A DNA stretch of 64,000 bases from Alphaproteobacteria bacterium (GCA_006844765.1 SPJV01000100.1:1-64000), one strand, 5' to 3'; numbered from the stretch's first letter, positions 25,913-35,938 are shown. The notes: generated by a model not told the origin, from the sequence alone. Program-made: numbers and translations.

Positions 25913-27001
25913 ATGAGTGAGGATACCCGCGTAATTCCCCCCGGCTCCACAATCGGCATTCTGGGCGGCGGTCAGTTGGGACGAATGCTGGCCCTTGCAG
26001 CCGCGCGCCTGGGCTATCGAAACCATATCTTCGAACCGCAGGAAGACTGTCCCGCAAGCCATGTTGCAGCCCACACGGCAGCCGACTACGCGGACAAGGA
26101 CGCATTGGCGCGATTTGCCGACGCCGTCGATGTCATCACGCTGGAATTCGAGAATGTCCCTGCTGAAGCTGTTGCCTTTTTGGCGGAGCGTGTGCCGGTT
26201 CGCCCTGGAGCGTCCGCCTTGGCCGTCGCGCAGGATCGCATTACCGAGAAAGCTTTTCTGAACCGCAATGGGATCGGCACAGCGCCTTGGGAACCAGTCT
26301 CGAAGATCGAAGACCTGGAAAACGCACTGGAGGCCTTGGGCCGCCCTGCCGTTCTAAAGACGGCGCGATTTGGCTATGACGGCAAAGGCCAGCGCACGAT
26401 ACATCCGGACGACACCGACCTGGCTGGCATCTGGGACGCATTCGACGGAAAATCATGCATCCTGGAAGGCTTTGTGCCGTTTACATTGGAAATCTCCGTA
26501 CTGGCAGCCCGTACGATAGATGGGCGCTTGTCGACCTATCCACCTGTGGAAAACCGTCATCGCGACCACATCCTCCACCAGACCCTCGTGCCTGCAGCGA
26601 TCACGCCCGATACCGCAGCCAAGGCCGAAGAGATCGCCAGGAAGACCGTTGAAGCTCTGGACTATGTCGGATTGCTGGCGGTTGAGATGTTCGTCACGGC
26701 AGAGGGCGATGTTCTGGCCAATGAGATTGCACCGCGCCCTCATAACTCCGGTCATTGGACCATCGATGCCTGCGAGACCAGCCAGTTCGAACAGACCGTG
26801 CGCGCGATCTGCGGCCTACCGCTAGGCTCCACCGCGCCGATTGGCCCGTGCGAGATGACCAATCTGATCGGTGCCGAGGCGGATGATTGGCAGGCCCTGC
26901 TCTCGGAAGACGGTGTCTTTCTGCATCTCTACGGCAAAGCAGAGAGCCGCCCGGGGCGCAAGATGGGTCACCTCACGCGACTAACCGGAAAGCGTGGATA
27001 G
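25913..27001 (+). CDS. purK: N5-carboxyaminoimidazole ribonucleotide synthase
   Basis: A 362-residue ATP-grasp enzyme that carboxylates AIR with bicarbonate, feeding PurE. IGILGGGQLGRMLALAA is the N-terminal dinucleotide-like fold; VLKTARFGYDGKGQ is the ATP-binding loop, and EIAPRPHNSGHWT carries the metal ligands. The start at 25913, 4 bp after the purE stop, fits translational coupling. The 3' end overlaps the convergent racemase-fold gene by 21 bp. Confidence 0.95.
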   Translation: MSEDTRVIPPGSTIGILGGGQLGRMLALAAARLGYRNHIFEPQEDCPASHVAAHTAADYADKDALARFADAVDVITLEFENVPAEAVAFLAERVPVRPGASALAVAQDRITEKAFLNRNGIGTAPWEPVSKIEDLENALEALGRPAVLKTARFGYDGKGQRTIHPDDTDLAGIWDAFDGKSCILEGFVPFTLEISVLAARTIDGRLSTYPPVENRHRDHILHQTLVPAAITPDTAAKAEEIARKTVEALDYVGLLAVEMFVTAEGDVLANEIAPRPHNSGHWTIDACETSQFEQTVRAICGLPLGSTAPIGPCEMTNLIGAEADDWQALLSEDGVFLHLYGKAESRPGRKMGHLTRLTGKRG

Positions 27002-27802
27002 CAGGACGCCCTGCTGGCCTTGTGGTGCAACACCCAAGGCCTTGAAGATGTTCCAATAGAGCGCGAAGTCGGACGAGACGATGGGCTTCCCGATAAGAGC
27101 CTCAAGTTCCACATGACGTGCGACAGTACGCTCAGGCAATCCATCGGGGCGCCGCCAGTTCGGCATGCCGTTGACGACGATCGCATCGGCATCCGGCACC
27201 TTCTCAGCACAATAGACCATGGATTTCTCGGCCAGCTCTCCCGGGAAGATCCAGGTGAGATCGTTCACTTCCTCCTGGGTTTCATAATGCCCTTGGTCGA
27301 CAAAATTCCCGACATAGGCCACATCGAACCCCGCATCGCGGAGGAATCGCGCGATGCCGTCCCGCCAATCCGGCCAGAAGTAAACTGAGTTCAGCGCAAT
27401 CCGCTCCGCACCAATTGCCCGCAACCCTTCAACAAGGCTCATCCCCGCCATGTGCAACGGCGTTTGATAGTCATCCGTCATCCGATCACAGAAATCCCGG
27501 ATATCCTGCGGCGTCTTACCCCCGGCATGGGACCAGTTCGTTCCAACCTGCCCGACCACATCCGCGCCGGCATTCGCCATGCATTTCACCACTTCCTCCA
27601 GCAGATGGAAGTTTTTCTCACGCTGCCCAAGCTGATGCGCATAAGTCTCTAAATGCAGCAACCGCCCATGCGCCCCCACCGTCTCCGGCGCGATCCGCAA
27701 GAAATCCGTCGGCGCCGCATCGAAATCATGCGGCGGGGCGGTGAAGCCCACCTGATGCGGAAACAGTTTATTTGCTGGATTAGACCAACGTTCAGGTTTC
27801 AT
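26981..27802 (-). CDS. Asp/Glu racemase-superfamily protein (maleate isomerase/arylmalonate decarboxylase-like)
   Basis: A 273-residue two-domain protein of the family that includes maleate cis-trans isomerase and arylmalonate decarboxylase. The opening KLFPHQVGFTAPPHDFDAAPTDFLRIAPE and the paired segments ADVVGQVGTNWS and ADAIVVNGMPNWR mark the two half-sites. In isomerases and decarboxylases of the family one or two cysteines sit at these places; I see Gly-Gln-Val and Asn-Gly-Met instead, so the canonical chemistry may be changed. C-terminal KPIVSSDFALYWNIFKALG matches the fold. It is transcribed alone, tail-to-tail over the purK end. Confidence 0.7.
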   Translation of the reverse strand: MKPERWSNPANKLFPHQVGFTAPPHDFDAAPTDFLRIAPETVGAHGRLLHLETYAHQLGQREKNFHLLEEVVKCMANAGADVVGQVGTNWSHAGGKTPQDIRDFCDRMTDDYQTPLHMAGMSLVEGLRAIGAERIALNSVYFWPDWRDGIARFLRDAGFDVAYVGNFVDQGHYETQEEVNDLTWIFPGELAEKSMVYCAEKVPDADAIVVNGMPNWRRPDGLPERTVARHVELEALIGKPIVSSDFALYWNIFKALGVAPQGQQGVLLSTLSG

Positions 27803-27940
27803 TTAGGTCTCCGTGCATGTCTTGAAGCATCAGCGCTAAAGGCAGTCTAGCGATCCGTTCCATTTAGACCATCGCTGAAGTGCATCGGAATGCATACCCA
27901 ATTTGGTATCCGTTATCAGGTCCACCCGGACGGACGAACC

Positions 27941-28963
27941 CTAGCGCGCAACAGCGTCCAACCGATCCTCGAACCCAGGATGGGTTGAGAACAGCGAGGA
28001 TTTCTCGCATCCGGACCCACAATCCTTCACGATCCGGCGGAGCAAATCGATCAATTTGGAGGGATCACGCCCGGTCACCCTCATCAACTCCCCGGCGCGT
28101 CGATCGGCCTCTAATTCGAATTCACGATTGAACGAAAGACTTAATATGCCGGTGCCAAGGCTCGCTGCTTCTTCAAGCAGTGAGATGCTATCCCCCAACA
28201 GAAATTCAACCAGGAACACAATCCCAACCGAGCGTACGAGCAGACGCAATGAGTGCCGTTCCTCCACATGAGCCAGCTCATGAGCCAGGACTGCAGCGAT
28301 CTCATCCGGGTGCTTGCTGAGTTTTATTAACGCGTCGGTTATGACAATCGTACCATCCGGGAAAGCGATTCCATTGGGGCCAATGAACTTTGATGTTCTG
28401 AACTTTAGATTAACCGCGTTCGGATCTACGCCGGCAACCTGAACCAAATCGTCGAAAACCGCGCGCGCTTCTATGCGTTTGGATTCCGGTAGTGTCGAAG
28501 GCTTAAAGAGACGGTCTTCAAAAGTACCAAGCGCGACAGCACCAACCTGTTGGGCGACCGAGTCCGGCAGCGCCCGGGCGATGATATCGGTTGTGGCCGT
28601 GAAACCGAACCACACGAGGAATGGCGCGGCTATGGCCGCGATTACGATGAGGGTCATCAACTTCGGATGGGACCGAAAGCCAACACGCGGGCCTTTTGAA
28701 GCCCCCATTGCCGAGAAGAACGCTTCCACTTCGGGCGTGTCACCGACTTCAAAAGCAGCGCCATCAGGAAACTCAACCCGACGCGGCAGGCCAGCTACAG
28801 GGATGAATACATCGCATATGGAGGCGCCCCAGGTGATGACCCGGCTGTCATTCTCTACCGAGATCGAGACAACACCATCGATATGAGTAAGCCGCGCATC
28901 TCCATAGCGGCTTGATCCCGCTTCGAAGTAACGCCCGGCAATGCCATCCACACCAATGTTCAT
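27941..28963 (-). CDS. M48 family metalloprotease, membrane-anchored
   Basis: A 340-residue zinc protease. HELAH has zinc ligands H228 and H232 and catalytic E229; the third ligand lies in the FELEADRRAGEL segment. The first 100 residues form a separate domain of unknown fold. A membrane helix at about 105-130 (LIVIAAIAAPFLVWFGF) anchors it, and the protease domain follows with a further hydrophobic loop. It starts 6 bp after the YjgN-like gene ends, so the two form an operon. This DUF898-M48 pairing recurs in proteobacteria; such proteases are often linked to envelope quality control, which remains inference here. Confidence 0.88.
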   Translation of the reverse strand: MNIGVDGIAGRYFEAGSSRYGDARLTHIDGVVSISVENDSRVITWGASICDVFIPVAGLPRRVEFPDGAAFEVGDTPEVEAFFSAMGASKGPRVGFRSHPKLMTLIVIAAIAAPFLVWFGFTATTDIIARALPDSVAQQVGAVALGTFEDRLFKPSTLPESKRIEARAVFDDLVQVAGVDPNAVNLKFRTSKFIGPNGIAFPDGTIVITDALIKLSKHPDEIAAVLAHELAHVEERHSLRLLVRSVGIVFLVEFLLGDSISLLEEAASLGTGILSLSFNREFELEADRRAGELMRVTGRDPSKLIDLLRRIVKDCGSGCEKSSLFSTHPGFEDRLDAVAR

Positions 28964-28969
28964 AGGCCC

Positions 28970-30103
28970 TTACACCATGCCGCCCGCGATACCATCTGCA
29001 ACGCCGGAGAGCTCGCCAAACTCTGTTCCGAAAGCTCCTCCTGCCTCACTCTTATGCGCGACATAGTCATCCAGGTCACCATCAACAAGGATCGCCGTAT
29101 GCTCCAGGACATAGCGCCGCCGGTAGACCGTTGCCCAGGGAATGAGCAACCCCAAGCTGAAGGTCGATGCCAGCATGCAAAGGATGGCAACGCCGAGATA
29201 TCGAAACGGCGGCAAATTGCTATCCATACGATGCCCACCTTCCAATGTCGTAGCCTTCAAGATGATGTTTCGGGCAGCGGCATAATAGGCGCCGTAGGAA
29301 AACATGATTAATAACATCGCAAAATAGAACGCGAATATAACGACGATGATGGGCCCGACATTCTCGCCGGCTTCGGTAGAAACACCTGCGCTAAAACCCT
29401 GCAGAAACGAGAAAGAAACAGTAGATACAACTGTGATCATAACAACCACAAACAACCACAAACACAACCAGGGGCCAAACAAAGCACCTGCCGTAAAATT
29501 TGCATGGAACTTACTTTTCCCGAAGGACAGATTATTCGCAACAAACTGTGCTTGTGCCCGATGGATCACAGGTTGGATCAGGCCCAGCGTAAACACCCAT
29601 AACATCGGCCATAACAGAAAGGCTTTCACGGCCTCCCCAAAATCTCCCGTGAAGTCAAATCGCACATTCCGATAGCTCGTATTCCGGGCGTTAAAGCGCA
29701 ACGCTACCATCATAACCCAGGGAATCGCGACCATCAGAGCAAGACCCATGGCGCTGCCGACCAAAGGAAAGAAGTTAATCGCCACGTTATAAACGACCAT
29801 AAAGCCGACAGCGATCAAGCGGCCTTTCAAAATAGTAATTGGCGTGGCGTGATAAACAAAGCCATGACCAGCAACCTGGGTATGCCCCAGAAGGTAACGT
29901 CGTCGTTCAACTGTTCCCCAGGCGTCGTAGATGCCAAGCGTCACAACCGCCAACAGGAATGTGCGAATACAAATTCCGAAATACTCGCCGGCACTGCCAG
30001 TGAAAGAAAAATCGTGCCGCGTTAAATCACTAAACGGCACAGCGCCGATTTTGTCACTCTCGATAGGACTTTTCCCTGCGACACCGGTTTCTGGCACGGA
30101 CAT
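28970..30103 (-). CDS. YjgN/DUF898 family membrane protein
   Basis: A 377-residue multi-pass membrane protein with about eight hydrophobic segments. Two repeated units each contain a motif of the type TLGIYDAWGTVERRRYLLGHT and SLGLLIPWATVYRRRYVLEHT, the YjgN signature. The ATG at 30103 (MSVPETG) is preceded by GGGGAGG and is preferred over one 24 bp upstream. It is translated together with the M48 protease 6 bp downstream. A function in envelope biology is plausible but unproven. Confidence 0.85.
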   Translation of the reverse strand: MSVPETGVAGKSPIESDKIGAVPFSDLTRHDFSFTGSAGEYFGICIRTFLLAVVTLGIYDAWGTVERRRYLLGHTQVAGHGFVYHATPITILKGRLIAVGFMVVYNVAINFFPLVGSAMGLALMVAIPWVMMVALRFNARNTSYRNVRFDFTGDFGEAVKAFLLWPMLWVFTLGLIQPVIHRAQAQFVANNLSFGKSKFHANFTAGALFGPWLCLWLFVVVMITVVSTVSFSFLQGFSAGVSTEAGENVGPIIVVIFAFYFAMLLIMFSYGAYYAAARNIILKATTLEGGHRMDSNLPPFRYLGVAILCMLASTFSLGLLIPWATVYRRRYVLEHTAILVDGDLDDYVAHKSEAGGAFGTEFGELSGVADGIAGGMV

Positions 30104-30199
30104 GCAACGCCTCCCCACGAATTGCATAACAGCCGCATTTCGACATGATAGGTTGTCTGAAACAAGATTAAATTTCGATTGTTCGGGAGCAAACGTTCT

Positions 30200-31357
30200 T
30201 TAACGCAGCAGAAACTCTCGGCCGACCTTGACCCGTTTCACACCGTCATATTCGACGATATCTGCCGTCGCATAGGTCTCTGTCCATTTTTCGGGGAGGT
30301 AACTACCGGTCCCCACCACATCAATCGGGGTATCGGCCAGAGCCATGACGCGGCATTTGTCGGGGCTGAACCCTGACGACCCAACAATACGCACATTCAA
30401 AAAGCCCGCCTTGTCGAGACTTTCACGCATGTGCCAGATCCCAGCAGCGCTAACCCCGGGACCAATCAGATGCCGCAGTTCCGCCTCATTCCGGTAACCA
30501 CGGATTGAACGTGGGGCATTTCGGTCCAACACAGCATAGGACGCTGCGGGATCGAGCCCTTCACAGAAGCGCCCGCCGGGCGTGTCGAGCCTGACCGACA
30601 AGCGCCCTTTTTGTGCCATTTCCTCAAACCGCTCACAAACGGCAAGAGCATCGGTGACTTCCTGCCCGAAGTAATCCACCAACACAGTTAACGGCGTATC
30701 GGGATGTGCCTCATGAAACATCTCCGCTGCACGGACAGTCGAGCCTGCATAGCCAATCAGCGCATGCGGCATTGTCCCCAACCCCGCATCGCGACCGAAG
30801 AAATGCGCAGTCGCGGTTGTCGCATTGCCGATGAAGCCAATGGCGTCCGATTTTCGCTTAGCGCGATCCGAGCCAACCGCCGCAGCATAGGCCATCAGCT
30901 CCGCCATATCCGCACCGGCGCAATGCCGCGCATCCATCGCAAGAAAGGCTACCTTCGGCAATTCCTGGCACATGGTGAAGGCGTTATAGGCAGCAACACA
31001 GGGTGGCCCCACACGCTGCAGGAACAAGGTCTCCAGATCCACCAATTCCTGGAAAGAGCCGGTCACATACATGATCGGTTCCCCGGCCCCGACCCAGCGT
31101 CCTTCTTCGAAGATCAGATCGATGTCGATCTCAACACCACGTTCATTCGCGACCGCTTCCAGCCATTCAATGGCCAGTCGAGGTGCGGACACCACGGGAC
31201 GCCGCATGAAGACCGCATAGGTAACCTTCACATCGCCAAAGGCTTTGATCGTTTCCCGCGTGCGGTTGAAATAAGCATCCGTCCAGGCCGCAATATCCGC
31301 ATCACCGATGCGGTTAATTGCGGGGCCCCGTCGCGGACGATCTTTGGGATCAGCCAT
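30200..31357 (-). CDS. Nicotinate phosphoribosyltransferase
   Basis: A 385-residue enzyme of NAD salvage, joining nicotinate and PRPP to nicotinate mononucleotide. The start contains DADIAAWTDAYFNRT, the core has EPIMYVTGSFQELVDLETLFLQRV, and the substrate-site region reads MDARHCAGADMAELM. The phosphate-binding C-terminal barrel has IVGSSGFSPDK and DVVGTGSYLP. It is shorter than PncB and belongs to the compact branch that also resembles nicotinamide/quinolinate enzymes. It begins 22 bp after the DAHP synthase stop on the same strand, an odd metabolic pairing but a likely operon. Confidence 0.88.
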   Translation of the reverse strand: MADPKDRPRRGPAINRIGDADIAAWTDAYFNRTRETIKAFGDVKVTYAVFMRRPVVSAPRLAIEWLEAVANERGVEIDIDLIFEEGRWVGAGEPIMYVTGSFQELVDLETLFLQRVGPPCVAAYNAFTMCQELPKVAFLAMDARHCAGADMAELMAYAAAVGSDRAKRKSDAIGFIGNATTATAHFFGRDAGLGTMPHALIGYAGSTVRAAEMFHEAHPDTPLTVLVDYFGQEVTDALAVCERFEEMAQKGRLSVRLDTPGGRFCEGLDPAASYAVLDRNAPRSIRGYRNEAELRHLIGPGVSAAGIWHMRESLDKAGFLNVRIVGSSGFSPDKCRVMALADTPIDVVGTGSYLPEKWTETYATADIVEYDGVKRVKVGREFLLR

Positions 31358-31379
31358 CGCTCCCCCCTCTGGAACGAAG

Positions 31380-32759
31380 TTACGACGCTTGCGCCAGCGG
31401 TGCCGCGCGGTCCCGTTCCGCCTTCAAGGCTTCTGCAATGCGGAACGCGAGTTCAAGGGCCTGAGCGCCGTTGAGGCGCGGGTCGCAATGCGTGTGATAG
31501 CGCGCGGAAAGATCATCGTCGGTGATGGCCTGAGCACCACCGATACATTCGGTGACGTCCTGACCGGTCATCTCGAAATGAACGCCGCCTGCATGCGTTC
31601 CCTCTGCACGATGAACGGCGAAGAAGCCTTCTACCTCTTTCAGGATCCGGTCGAAGGGGCGGGTTTTGTAGCCGCTATCAGCCTTGATCGTGTTGCCATG
31701 CATCGGATCGCAGGACCATACGACCTTGCGACCTTCGCGCGCGACGGCACGAACCAACGGCGCCAGTTTCTCTTCGACCTGATCATGGCCCATCCGGCTG
31801 ATCAGCGTCAGCCGACCGGCATCATTGCGCGGGTTCAAGGTATCGATCATCCGCAGAAGCTCATCTGGATCGGAACTCGGACCGCATTTCATGCCGATCG
31901 GATTGTGAACGCCCCGCAGGAATTCAACATGCGCACTATCTTGCTGCCGGGTGCGGTCACCAATCCACAGCATATGTGCGGAACAGTCATACCAATCGCC
32001 GGTCAGACTATCTTGCCGTGTCAACGCTTCTTCATACCAAAGCAGCAGCGCTTCATGGCTGGTGTAGAACTCGGTCTCCGCGATCTGCGGCACCCGCGCG
32101 GATGTCAGACCACAGGCCGCCATGAACTGCAGGCTCTCATCCAGACGGTCGGCCAGCGCCTGATAGCGCTCCCCTTGCGGGCTGTCAGCGACGAAATCGA
32201 GGTTCCAGCGATGCACCTCATGCAGGTTGGCAAAACCACCCTGCGCGAAGGCCCGCAGCAGGTTCAAGGTTGCCGAAGCCTGGTTATAGGCCTGCATCAT
32301 CCGGCCCGGATCAGGCTCACGGGACTGCGTATCGAAGCCAATGGCGTTAATGATATCGCCCCGGTAGCTCGGCAGTTCCACATCGCCCTGCTTTTCGGTC
32401 GGCGCGGAGCGCGGCTTGGCGAACTGACCAGCCATACGGCCGACCTTCACCACCGGACAGGCGGACCCGAAGGTCAGCACAACAGCCATCTGCAACATGA
32501 CCTTGAACGTGTCACGGATGTTGTTGGCAGAGAATTCAGCAAAGCTCTCAGCGCAATCACCACCTTGCAGCAGGAATGCACGGCCTTCAGCCACTTCACC
32601 AAGCGATTGACGCAGCTTACGCGCCTCACCTGCAAATACCAGCGGAGGGTTCTTCGCAAGATCCGCTTCGACAGCTTGCAGCGCCGCTTCGTCATTATAG
32701 ACCGGCACCTGCTGAATCGGTTTACCGCGCCAGCTATCGGGGCTCCAGGTCGCACACAT
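31380..32759 (-). CDS. aroG: Class II 3-deoxy-7-phosphoheptulonate synthase
   Basis: First enzyme of the shikimate pathway, condensing phosphoenolpyruvate and erythrose 4-phosphate. The 459-residue protein is a plant-like class II form: WSPDSWRGKPIQQVPVY at the N-terminus, FLLQGGDCAESF, RMAGQFAKPRS, and the metal and phosphate site VVWSCDPMHGNTI and GGVHFEMTGQDVTEC. It is complete. A long antisense frame over it (31308-32807) is a shadow created by codon bias. The 170 bp between its start and the divergent TPR-CHAT gene must carry both promoters. Confidence 0.95.
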   Translation of the reverse strand: MCATWSPDSWRGKPIQQVPVYNDEAALQAVEADLAKNPPLVFAGEARKLRQSLGEVAEGRAFLLQGGDCAESFAEFSANNIRDTFKVMLQMAVVLTFGSACPVVKVGRMAGQFAKPRSAPTEKQGDVELPSYRGDIINAIGFDTQSREPDPGRMMQAYNQASATLNLLRAFAQGGFANLHEVHRWNLDFVADSPQGERYQALADRLDESLQFMAACGLTSARVPQIAETEFYTSHEALLLWYEEALTRQDSLTGDWYDCSAHMLWIGDRTRQQDSAHVEFLRGVHNPIGMKCGPSSDPDELLRMIDTLNPRNDAGRLTLISRMGHDQVEEKLAPLVRAVAREGRKVVWSCDPMHGNTIKADSGYKTRPFDRILKEVEGFFAVHRAEGTHAGGVHFEMTGQDVTECIGGAQAITDDDLSARYHTHCDPRLNGAQALELAFRIAEALKAERDRAAPLAQAS

Positions 32760-32932
32760 CTTTCATACTCCGCCAGGATAAATCAGGAAGCGGGTTTTAC
32801 GCCGTAAGTCCGCTCATATCCAGGAGAAATTGGGAAAAAGCAAACGGCGCCCTTGCCGAAGCAATCACATTTGGGAAACACTGCGGGGCATATATTGATC
32901 GCGACGTTTATTTGAACGAGCAGGGATAAGCG

Positions 32933-35875
32933 ATGAAACACCGCAAAACCATGGCTGTAACAACCTTCCTAGCGCTTTTCAGTACCTTCGGCGCCGCACA
33001 TGCCGATTGGACCCGTAAGGTCGGGGCGGAGATTGATCTTGGGCCGAACCTGGTCGGCGAACGCTGCCGCGCGGTGCTTGAGCGTTACGATACGGACTAT
33101 GAATTCGCCAAGCACCGGATATTCTGCGGCGCCTGGAGTGAGCCATCCGGTGAGTTAAACAGCTGGACCTTCAGAAGGAACCGCACCAATTCAGCCTGGC
33201 GCGATCGGACAAAATATTGGTGGCGCCCCAGCATCAACCGACGGCATGACTGCGAGCCCGGGGAAGACAGTGAAATCCTGGACGGCGTCCATGTCGCCAC
33301 CTTGGACTGCACCACGCGAGAAGGCGGATTCCCCTATGCCGCCTATGTGGGGAAGATCGAAAATCGGATCTTTTTCGCTGATTTCATACCGGCTAATGCC
33401 AATGTAATCGCCACCCTTTCCGGCATTGTTTCTGATGCAATCAATGCCACGGAAATTGATCGCGGATCGGTTTCCCGGATCGTCGCTGGCCTAAAAACCC
33501 GCGCGGAAAGCGACCCCAGCCTGCTTTATGGCGCTGATGATTATTCCGGTTATCGGGAGAATTTCCGTCTGGGACGCTACCTTAACCACGCCAAGGAACA
33601 TGGCGCCGCTGTTGCTGCCTTTCAGCGCGCCCTGCGCCATCAGCAACGGTTGCTTGGTAACGAGCATTCGGCCACCGGCGGAACCCTGGCACGCATCGGA
33701 AATGACCTTCGAAACTGGGGGCGCGATTCCGAAGCGGAAGAGATGTTTGATCGCGCGGAAGCCTTGATCTCGAAAGGACCGAACAAAAACGATTTGGCCG
33801 AGCTGAAGGTCTATCGATCCTATATGGCCGGCGAACACGGTGACCTAGACGCCGCGATTAATTTCGCGGATGAAGCGATTTCCCTTCGAAAAGAGTATTG
33901 GGGGCGCGACAATGGATGGATTGCCCATTCGATCTACGCAAAGGCCCGTGTTGAGTTCGATGCAGAGGCTTTTGGCGATGCGGAAGACAGCGCGGAAGAC
34001 TCACTGCGCATGTATGAGAAAGCGATGGGTCGGGTCCATCACTGGCTTGCGAACCTAAAGCTTCTATTGGCCAGGATCGAAGCCGCAGACGGTGATTTTG
34101 ACGACGCGCTGGACTATGCCGACAGTGCCTTGTCGCTTCGCGAAAGGCTGTTCGGCCACGGCATCGCCTATGCCCAGGCGCTATGGCGACGGGCGGATAT
34201 TCACGCCGCTGCGGGTAATGAGTCGGCTGCGATTGATGACTTTCATACAGGTGTGAAAGCACTGACGGAATTGGGTCTCGCCGACAGACTAAGCCGCGAT
34301 TCCGTTGATCCGGATCGACTTGCCGATGCAATGGCAAATCGCGTAGCGGCCCTGCAAGGAGCGCTCCCTTCCGCCGAGTTGGCCGATGCATTGATTGCGG
34401 CGGCCCAGTTACCGCGTCGTGGTGTCTCCAAACGAACCATTTCGCGCATGGCAGCCCGGACAGCGGCGGCAAGTCCAGAACTCGCGGAAATGACGCGAGA
34501 GCTGCAGGAACTGAAGACGAAACGGGATGATCTCCGGTATGACCTCGCACGACGCTCCGGCCGGGAAGCAAAGCGACGGAACGCCGACAAGGAAGCCTTA
34601 ATGGCGACTGAAATTGAAGAGCTCAGCCAGCGGATCACGGCCGTTTCTGGCGTTTTGCAGGGCGCGTTTCCAGGCTATGCCGGCATGGTGGACCCGCCGA
34701 CCGTAACCTTGGCGGATGCGTCAACGCTACTCCGGCCAGGCGAAGCGCTGATCCGTTTCACCCTGGGGGAGGAGCATGGGTCCACGCTGCTGATCCGCGA
34801 TGGCGGCTTGGTTACTCATGCAATAGAGATGAGTCGAGCGGACATCGCAAAGCTCGTTTCCCAGCTTCGGATTGGCATACAAGCCGGCGATGCAGAGCGC
34901 TTTGATACACGCCGCGCCCACCTGCTGTTTCAAACCCTGTTCGGCCCCCTGGCGGAACAACTGACCGGCGTGCAGCATCTCTTCATCGTACCGGATGAGC
35001 CGCTTGCAAGTCTGCCACCTGCCCTTCTGGTGACCGAAGCACCGGATGGAAATCTGCTCGACTATGCTTCCGTCGCATGGCTTGGACGGACCCATGCCAT
35101 TAGTCTTCTGCCCTCTATTTCAGCGCTGAGAGAACTGCGTCAAATCGCCGGCCAGTCGGCAGGGTCGCTTCCCTTCGCGGGCATTGGCGCGCCGAACTAT
35201 GCCTTGGGGAGCGACAGCAAACCGACCGCGACGTCAGAGGGATGTCCGAAAGAAGACAGCCCCTTCGATCCGCATGTGCTTGCTTCATTGGCACCGCTGC
35301 CAGAGACCGCGACCGAAATCACCGCCATTGATGCGGCTTTCGGCGGGGGTGCAGCAGGGCTTTGGACAGGACCACAGGCAAGTGAAGCAACAATGTCTGC
35401 CACGAAGCTCAGCGACTATCGCGGCCTTGCCTTCGCAACCCATGGCCTTCTGCCATCTGATACAGAGTGCGGAAACGAGCCCGGATTGGCTCTGACCCCC
35501 GGGGACAGCCAAACCCAATCCAGTGATGGTTTTCTGACGGCGAGCGAGATCGCCCGCCTGCGCCTCGATGCGGATTGGGTGCTTCTTTCGGCCTGCAATA
35601 CCGGCACCTTGGAAGGTGATTTCAGGGGGGAGAGTCTGTCGGCCCTGACCGGCGCGTTTTTCCATGCCGGCAGCCGCCTTGTCCTTGCAAGCCACTGGGC
35701 CATCGCCTCGCAACCGACCGTGACACTAACCACTGGTACTTTGGGGAAATCGAGCACGCTTGGGGTCGCAGAGGCTTTGCGTCAGGTGCAGGAGACCTTC
35801 CTGCAAGACCCCAGGCTTTCCCATCCCGCGTTCTGGGCGCCCTTCACCGTCTATGGAGATGGCGCGAAACCGTAG
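32933..35875 (+). CDS. Exported TPR-CHAT protein (caspase-like fold)
   Basis: A 980-residue protein starting with a signal peptide (hydrophobic core TTFLALFSTFGAAHA). Residues about 25-185 are a Cys- and Trp-rich domain I do not recognise. A stretch of tetratricopeptide repeats at about 200-450 follows (several start GDLDAAINFADEAISL or DFDDALDYADSALSL), then a charged coiled coil near 510-570. The C-terminal CHAT domain (about 690-980) has the protease dyad positions H837 in FATHG and C888 in LLSACNTG, so it may be an active peptidase. CHAT proteins elsewhere act in immunity or regulated proteolysis; here the export signal points to the periplasm. No partner gene is obvious. Confidence 0.85.
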   Translation: MKHRKTMAVTTFLALFSTFGAAHADWTRKVGAEIDLGPNLVGERCRAVLERYDTDYEFAKHRIFCGAWSEPSGELNSWTFRRNRTNSAWRDRTKYWWRPSINRRHDCEPGEDSEILDGVHVATLDCTTREGGFPYAAYVGKIENRIFFADFIPANANVIATLSGIVSDAINATEIDRGSVSRIVAGLKTRAESDPSLLYGADDYSGYRENFRLGRYLNHAKEHGAAVAAFQRALRHQQRLLGNEHSATGGTLARIGNDLRNWGRDSEAEEMFDRAEALISKGPNKNDLAELKVYRSYMAGEHGDLDAAINFADEAISLRKEYWGRDNGWIAHSIYAKARVEFDAEAFGDAEDSAEDSLRMYEKAMGRVHHWLANLKLLLARIEAADGDFDDALDYADSALSLRERLFGHGIAYAQALWRRADIHAAAGNESAAIDDFHTGVKALTELGLADRLSRDSVDPDRLADAMANRVAALQGALPSAELADALIAAAQLPRRGVSKRTISRMAARTAAASPELAEMTRELQELKTKRDDLRYDLARRSGREAKRRNADKEALMATEIEELSQRITAVSGVLQGAFPGYAGMVDPPTVTLADASTLLRPGEALIRFTLGEEHGSTLLIRDGGLVTHAIEMSRADIAKLVSQLRIGIQAGDAERFDTRRAHLLFQTLFGPLAEQLTGVQHLFIVPDEPLASLPPALLVTEAPDGNLLDYASVAWLGRTHAISLLPSISALRELRQIAGQSAGSLPFAGIGAPNYALGSDSKPTATSEGCPKEDSPFDPHVLASLAPLPETATEITAIDAAFGGGAAGLWTGPQASEATMSATKLSDYRGLAFATHGLLPSDTECGNEPGLALTPGDSQTQSSDGFLTASEIARLRLDADWVLLSACNTGTLEGDFRGESLSALTGAFFHAGSRLVLASHWAIASQPTVTLTTGTLGKSSTLGVAEALRQVQETFLQDPRLSHPAFWAPFTVYGDGAKP

Positions 35876-35938
35876 GGCCAATCGGGGTCTTTGTAAGCGC
35901 GCTGGATTCCGTTACCCTGACCTTTTGGAGGCTTCGGC

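Noticed and set aside
31308..32807. A 499-codon open frame on the plus strand
   Set aside because: It lies opposite the complete class II DAHP synthase gene, has no recognisable motifs, and follows from the codon bias of the real gene.
33858..34571. A 237-codon frame antisense to the TPR-CHAT gene
   Set aside because: No family features, no ribosome-binding site; the sense frame has a continuous signal-TPR-CHAT domain order.
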